From NCBI RefSeq assembly GCF_011075055.1, contig NC_058145.1, forward strand, positions 9,023,228 through 9,087,227: a DNA stretch of 64,000 nt. Direction: 5' to 3'. Below, one piece after another: positions 58,707 through 64,000 of the stretch (positions within the stretch are counted from its first letter, which is position 1; each line of letters begins with the position of its first letter). The notes beneath the pieces are model-generated. The model worked only from the letters and a program-made list of their open reading frames with translations. It was not told where the DNA came from and searched no databases. Made by a program: the position numbers and the translations under genes. This DNA is from Mangifera indica. Its lineage: Eukaryota; Streptophyta; Magnoliopsida; Sapindales; Anacardiaceae.

Positions 58707-59518
58707 ATTAGATTCATAACATACAAGTGAGATTGAATTACCTTTCTTTTCAAGCCAAGCTTTAAACTTAATGCAATCAGTTTTGACATGTCATTTCTTT
58801 TTACAGAAAAAACATTTGGATTCCTTCTTAAATTCGGGTTGATTGAATATTTTATCCTTTCCCTTATACTTAGCTTGGTTTTTCGTTTTCTTCCCTTGTG
58901 TAACCATATGTGCACTTTCATTCCTTTCAATCAACAACCTTCCTTCCTCTTGAACACACATGGTTAGAAGTTCATTGATTGACCCTTTTTCCTTGTGTGT
59001 GTTATAAGAGATTTTGAAAGGTCCGTATTGTTGTGGAAGAGAATTTAGAATGAAATGCACCAGGAAAGATTTAGACATCTCAATCTCAAGAGCCTTAAGT
59101 TGAGTCGTAAGATCCCTCATTTGCATGATGTGCTCACGCACACCTTTAACACTAGTGAGCTTATCAATGTAAACTTTGTTATTAGAGTGCTGGCAAGTGC
59201 TTTATCTGAAGACTCAAACTGTTCATCAATAGCCTTCAGTAATTGCTTGACATTATTACACTCAGGGATTGAACCACGAATACTAGCAGATATGCGTGTC
59301 CTGATGAACATCATACTCAAGCGATTAGATCGCTCCCAACGTTCATACAGGGAAATTTCATTCTGAGTGCTAGTTTCTGTAGTTGTAGGTGGTTCATCCT
59401 TCCTAATAGCATAATCAATGTCTATACACCCTAATTGGAGAAGAATTCTCTCCTTCCAAATTTTATAATTGTCACCACTCAAAATAGGAACATCACATAC
59501 ATTATCAGAGAAATTCAC
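58707..59518 (-). pseudogene. Copia C gag, frameshifted
   Basis: ATG at 59518 starts MNFSDNVCDVPILSGDNYKI. The capsid part reads YERWERSNRLSMMFIRTRIS and LLKAIDEQFESSDKALASTL. A frameshift near 59130-59150 moves it to a frame with REHIMQMRDLTTQLKALEIE and HFILNSLPQQYGPFKISYN. The zinc knuckle CFFCKKK-stop-HVKTDC has a TGA in place of the usual glycine codon and leads on to the protease. Confidence 0.9.
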
Positions 59519-60784
59519 AGGTTGAATAACTGCAAATAAATATTAACATACACGCTTAAGTCACTAAATTTGAAGCTATCAAAATTAATATCATGTTCTA
59601 CCAATGTATAAACATGCTTTAAATATATAAACCATATAACATAAAAACTGCCTGTGGGCTAAGTTTTTAATTTAAATAGGTTTATTTACAAATATATAAC
59701 CCGTATGATAAAACTACCAAATTATATTCCTTTTCTTAATTCCTGTGGGTAGATTAAGAAAAATAATTTGTTATTTCATCCTAATTAATCACATAAATAT
59801 AATAAAAATTCCTGTGGGATAAGATTTATCATACTTACATAATTAATTACAATTGATGTCATATAACTAAATGTGATATCAGAATACTTAATGTATAACT
59901 TTGATATAATCAAAGATGTTGTGGCTACTCTATGATCAATCAAATATTATACTAATCACATGACATCTAATTTTATGCATATAATCCTTAAGAAATTATT
60001 TAAAGTATAATTTCAATTAAACCAAAATTATGCATAAAATTAATCATATAAATAATTATTAAATTATTTAATAAACATTAAAAATTGGATAAATGAAACT
60101 TAAATTATCCAATTAAAATTAATAATAATAATTTTGGCAATCACATATTATAAAAATATATTTTATTAAGGCCAAAAATATTCAAACTTAACCCTAACAA
60201 AGTTAATATTCATGGCAACTAAAACTAAAACGTATAACAATGTACGATGTCCCAAATTCTCAACGAAAATGAAATTGGCTGAGTGGCAAAGTGTCTCACT
60301 CAGAACCTTGTGCCTTGTGGCCTGGGTTCAAAACACGAAACTGAAGGAAATTTTTACATTTTAATAAAGTAGAGGAACGACATGTCATCCGCTGGAGACG
60401 AATGCAAATGACATGTCGGCTGGCAGTGCATAACAAAAGAGACAGAAGTGATGCGTATGACATGTCGTCTGTAGAAACCAAAAGCAAACGACATGTCATC
60501 TGAAGATTGTCTCTGACCTCTATCCGGGGCAAGATTCGGGTCGACAGACCCGGTTTCAGACCCGTATACATTTTGCACTCTAAATCAGCCTACAAAACTC
60601 TGATTTTGACGTTCCATATATCAAAATTCTCAGTTTTTGATGTAGAATTCATCTAAATAAAAATTTTATTCAAAAAATGCCAACAGCCAACTTTCTCTTT
60701 CCAAAGAAATTCGGGATTTCATAAAATTATGCATGTTTAACACATCAAAGCAAGGCAGAGGCATAAAATAGCTCTGATAACAAA
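59519..60784 (-). other. Copia C leader region
   Basis: About 1.25 kb of non-coding DNA lies between the 5' LTR and gag. It contains four GACATGTC palindromes (60379-60497), a tRNA-like stretch (60276-60334), three repeats built on the phrase TTCCTGTGGG or GCCTGTGGG (about 59650-59820, minus or plus), and very AT-rich DNA. Two overlapping minus frames at 60296-60578 have no domain. Confidence 0.7.
60379..60497. repeat. Four GACATGTC palindromes
   Basis: The 8-bp palindrome occurs at 60379-60386, 60410-60417, 60459-60466 and 60490-60497, spaced 31, 49 and 31 bp. Most copies lie in a wider A(C/T)GACATGTC(A/G)TCTG context. Confidence 0.8.
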
Positions 60785-61225
60785 TGTTAGAATCATGTAT
60801 ATGGTCTCTATCTAAGCATATATATACTGAGTATGCAAGATAAAAACCAAAATTAAATTGCGGAATATTAAACACTAACCTCCAGCCATTGCTTGACGAT
60901 TTGATACAGAATAATCCTCTGGAAATTGTTGTAAACTTTCGTCTTCCAGGTGATCTCTTTTTCTCATAGAATGGTGTATGTTTTCTGTGTTGAAAAAGCT
61001 CACCCAGGGACCCTATTTATAGCCTTAAGAAGTATTCTACCATCAAGAATGCTACGTAACTTGTGGAGTTATGCATGAGAGTTACATACTATTACACCAT
61101 GAAGAAGTAACTGTATGAAGCAGTTACCATTATCCCATGAAGAAGTAACTGCTGCAGTTACCATGCATGAAGCCATGAAGAAAGCAGTTACAATGCATGA
61201 AGCCATGAAGAAAGAAAAACTAACA
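60785..61225 (-). repeat. 5' LTR of copia C
   Basis: Same length as 54723-55163 with about ten substitutions. It adjoins the primer-binding site and should carry the element promoter. Confidence 0.95.
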
Positions 61226-61230
61226 TATTT

Positions 61231-61467
61231 TGCAACTAAACACTTAGTAACTAAAACATAATTACTTGCAACTGAAAAATTAGTTACAAAAAATAAAATT
61301 TGGTAGCCTATTGTTTCATTCCATCAAGAAAATGGAGGTTGAAAAAATGTAATTAAATTTTTACTACTAAATTCATTTTAGTTGTTATAGATGCAACTAT
61401 TTTTAATTAGTAGTACAAAAAATTAGTTGGTAGTTGTATGTTGTTTTTTTTTTTTTTTTGGTAGTGA
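61231..61467 (-). repeat. CACTA 5' terminus
   Basis: It contains GCAACTAAACACTTAGTAAC, TTAGTTACAAAAAATAAA and TTTGGTAGCCTATTGTTTC, and ends in a T-run followed by GGTAGTG. It aligns with 47049-47281 almost end to end, including the GGTAGCCTATTGTTTC phrase. Confidence 0.7.
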
Positions 61468-64000
61468 ATGCTTATTCCTCTTCAACTAATGAGACAAGCT
61501 CTCCACCTCCCTAGTCCAACTTGTTAACCCATGTTTCGAACTAATTTGTTGTTTGGTTTCAACAAGTGAGACAGTTGAAACCACACACCTCATTGTACAA
61601 AACACCTATAGGTGTCGGGAGCCAATATCCTATCTATAGGATAACATCCATTCAATATCCTAGGACACTAGTGTTATAACCAACCTAAACTCCTTGGTAG
61701 AATAAGTCATCATACTTGTAAACTAGAAATACATGTCCATCTGAATGCCTTCACCTCTTAAAAATACATGCCTAAAGTAAATTAGGAATTAGGTCATGAG
61801 TCATGATCACATTTAAGAAAGGTGAAAGTGATATGCAAAGCTAAGTGAAATTTATTAAGGGCTTGAGTACATGTTCACTGTATTTATGTAAAACATACCA
61901 TAGTTTGATACATGAAACCAAATAAATGTTTTTACATGTTTTCTAAGTTTCTAAGGTGTAGAGCCATGTGGAATTGATCCTATAGTACACATACATTTGA
62001 GTCTAAAGTTTCCGTAGTACATTTGTGAGACTTGTTTCATACGTTTTATGTTTTATGACACACACAAAAACATATTTTTCTCATGAATGTCTTCAAATAG
62101 ATAGGTTTTCTTATGAAGGTTCTCGTCAAATTCTTCAAACACATGCCTATACAGTAAGACACAAATATGCTATTGTGATTCAATAGATATGTGTATGGAA
62201 AGGAGATTACACGACTATGTTATTTATGTGACCATGTTGTTGAATCATTGTCTTAACCTAGTCTGATTGACATAAAATAATGTTAAGGAAAAAATTATGT
62301 TTTATTAAATAAAATGCATTCACCAATGTTTTATACATTTTTCTTTCATGCATTGCATTCCATGTTATAGAATTTTGGGTTTAGAAATGTATCCAAGATG
62401 ACTAAGTTTACATACTTAAGACGTTTCACATAATCAAAGTTTTGGGAATTCGAAGGTATACACTAGATGACTAAGTTCAAATTTTAAGGGAACGTAAAGT
62501 ATTAAAATGGAAAAGGATAAGAAAAAAGAACTGTATGGTGTAGTGTCTCTTGATTATTGAGTGATTATCACTCAATCATTTCCTTTGAATGTTTTGTTGA
62601 TAACAAGTGATCATAACGGTTGTGGAAAAGTGGATCGACAAAGGTTGTTCATGAGGGCATATGTCATGTTGATAATTATACCTATGTTATGAGACTTTTA
62701 TTTTGTTGTTATGTTATTATGTCTTTTATCACTATACACTTAAGTATGGAGACTTTATTTGACATCTTTTAATGCTTGTTTATGTTTTGATGACTTTTAA
62801 AACAAGGGTATTTTAATAAATTTATGTATATAAATTTTGCAAATTTGAATTTTAAGTTATATCATGAATGTATAGTCAATAGACAAACATTTCTCTTTGT
62901 AAAATAGTACTTCTAGAGAAAGGTGTTACAGATTCACTGTTAACATGATAAAGAACCTATAAGTCACACAATACATGGTTGATTGCTTAGATTAAGAAGT
63001 TTGGGACATATTGCATATAAAGTGAATTATGTAAGGTTTATCTTGATTGTGATGACTTTGATGTCTACTAATGACTCATTTAAGTCCAATTCATTCCAAA
63101 TGAGTTCAATACTCATTATTGGACCTAAATGTAAGATTTTGAACTATAAAGGCCAAATGTGATGACCAAAAAGTCGAGGGGCTAAAGGGATATTTTGGAG
63201 TGGTGATTAGGGGTAAAAGTTTAGTATAAATTAAACATTTATCCCATGCTTTCTAATAATTGTTTTTTATACAAGAGAGAATATATTTGTTCTTCTCCTT
63301 CTATGTACACATTCACTCACAAAATCACATATTCTAACACAAACAAGCATTCATGTGTGTCCTCAAAGGCTTCAAAATATTGCATAGTTTTCTTGGTGTT
63401 TTCGTGTGGACAAATATGAGTCTTGATGTTTTGTGAGGAGTTGCGGAAGTAACTAGTTCATATTTTATCATAGGTGGAGCCTTAAAAAAACAGTATGCTT
63501 TCTATCTATATTTTTATGTGCATATTTTGGTACCCTTGATCCTATGACTTATATGGATTTCAAAAATTATTTTTTTTTGTAGTATTATGTTGTTTATATT
63601 CAATTCCACCTTAGAAATCCTTTTATTTACACCCACAGATACATCATTCACCTTTCTAAAAAAACTTGATAATCTTTACTGGGATTGTTTGGAATGTGGA
63701 AGTCCTATCATCATTATGTTCATGAACAATATTTTATAGTTAAAGTAATATCATTAATTAGACTTACAATATGTGTAATATAAACAAACAAGGCACCTTG
63801 GTTGGTTTTTTTTTTCTTGAAACATTTTTTCATCTTGTTGGGTATACAAGGTTTTTTCTTTAAATTACTCTACATTATGCTCCTTCATGTCATCTTGTGA
63901 GGCATCTTTGGGTAATTCTTCATCTTCTACATCAAAGTCAACAACATTATCCTAAAATAATCACTACCAATTGAATTCTCAATGGCATTGATGTTATGCT
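61468..64000. other. Right flank, no gene recognised
   Basis: No supported frame is present. 63131-63560 has the look of an LTR: it starts TGTAAGATTTTGAAC, has GAGGGGCTAAAGGGATATTTT near its start as in some Ty3/gypsy LTRs, and lacks coding, but no end or target duplication could be set. A perfect hairpin TTGAGTGATTATCACTCAA lies near 62556. The last 200 bp read on the minus strand as an acidic stretch (DVEDEELPKDASQDD) of unknown origin. Confidence 0.35.

Larger units (their letters stand above)
54723..61225 (-). mobile_element. Ty1/copia element C, 6503 bp, TATTT target duplication
   Basis: LTRs of exactly 441 bp (54723-55163 and 60785-61225) start TGTTAGAATCATG and end AAAAACTAACA. Perfect TATTT duplications flank the element (54718-54722, 61226-61230). 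On the minus strand a primer site TGTTATCAGAGC (60771-60782, one mismatch) and a polypurine tract AAGTGGGAGAA (complement of 55164-55174) are in place. I count about ten LTR differences, near 2 percent, so it is among the youngest insertions here. It sits in the CACTA subterminal repeats and so postdates that element. Gag and pol hold several stops and one frameshift. Confidence 0.95.
43647..61467 (-). mobile_element. Composite CACTA (En/Spm) element with nested insertions
   Basis: The left end CATTACAAGAAAATAAG (43647) and the right end, whose reverse complement is CACTACCAAAAAAAA (61467), resemble CACTA termini. Subterminal TTAGTTGC/AACTAA repeats line both ends. The minus strand carries tnp2-like coding (51.06-46.62 kb) then tnpA-like coding (46.0-44.74 kb), the usual order. 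Inside are a solo LTR, a Mutator-type hairpin, copia C and an extra internal CACTA end at 47281. The expected 3-bp duplication does not match between the outermost ends (CCT and AAT), while CCT and TCT flank 43647-47281. So the region may be one nested element or two overlapping ones. Confidence 0.6.

Noticed and set aside
60270..60340. A functional tRNA gene
   Set aside because: The boxes are present, but no acceptor stem or anticodon arm pairs convincingly, so it is reported only as tRNA-like.
1..64000. CRISPR array, bacterial operons, riboswitches
   Set aside because: Introns, LTR elements and plant gene families show this is plant nuclear DNA. The only regular repeats have no CRISPR-like spacer design.
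1..64000. rRNA genes or organellar DNA insertions
   Set aside because: No stretch resembled conserved rRNA cores or plastid or mitochondrial genes.

Overview
This window is nuclear DNA of a flowering plant, almost certainly a eudicot. It is AT-rich, its genes carry short GT-AG introns, and it is dominated by Ty1/copia LTR retrotransposons, CACTA, hAT and Mutator-type DNA transposons and SINEs nested in one another. I cannot name the species. Only two ordinary host genes are convincingly intact: a receptor-like cytoplasmic kinase of class VII that resembles PBL16 (17463-19602, six exons, 384 aa) and a small WRKY protein with a WKKYGQK heptad (31468-32552, three exons, 127 aa). Everything else that codes is transposon-derived and mostly broken.

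Layout. 1-690 is a roughly 59-bp AT-rich tandem repeat. 830-2000 holds a decayed DUF1985-domain gene split by a 403-bp hAT-type MITE, followed by a four-copy exon-like repeat (2767-3230). 6572-15889 is an old copia element on the plus strand. Its 5' LTR contains a 1.34-kb solo LTR and its 3' LTR an 881-bp Mutator-type MITE; its reverse transcriptase and RNase H remain only as a ruined reading frame (12.8-13.9 kb). The kinase gene follows, then a second Mutator-type MITE (20237-21050). About 22.5-29.4 kb is a wrecked copia element on the minus strand that itself contains a SINE, a solo LTR, a hAT transposase pseudogene and an exon-like host fragment. The WRKY gene is at 31.3-32.6 kb.

From 33.5 kb on, three better preserved copia elements lie on the minus strand, each with paired LTRs and a 5-bp target duplication: 33564-38625 (ATAAC), 39255-43344 (AAGAC, integrase core deleted) and 54723-61225 (TATTT). 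The last is inserted in the 5' subterminal region of a CACTA element spanning about 43.6-61.5 kb. That element carries tnpA-like and tnp2-like genes on the minus strand. The tnp2 gene is rearranged: its catalytic core has been moved downstream and inverted. A third Mutator-type element (51932-52830) is a near-complete 899-bp hairpin.

Relationships. The kinase and WRKY genes are separate host loci with no operon-like link, although both belong to families used in immune signalling. The transposons can be placed in relative order from nesting: DUF1985 gene, then hAT MITE; old copia, then solo LTR and MITE; CACTA, then solo LTR and copia. All coordinates, target duplications and splice sites were read by eye. 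Family names rest on remembered conserved motifs, not on a search.
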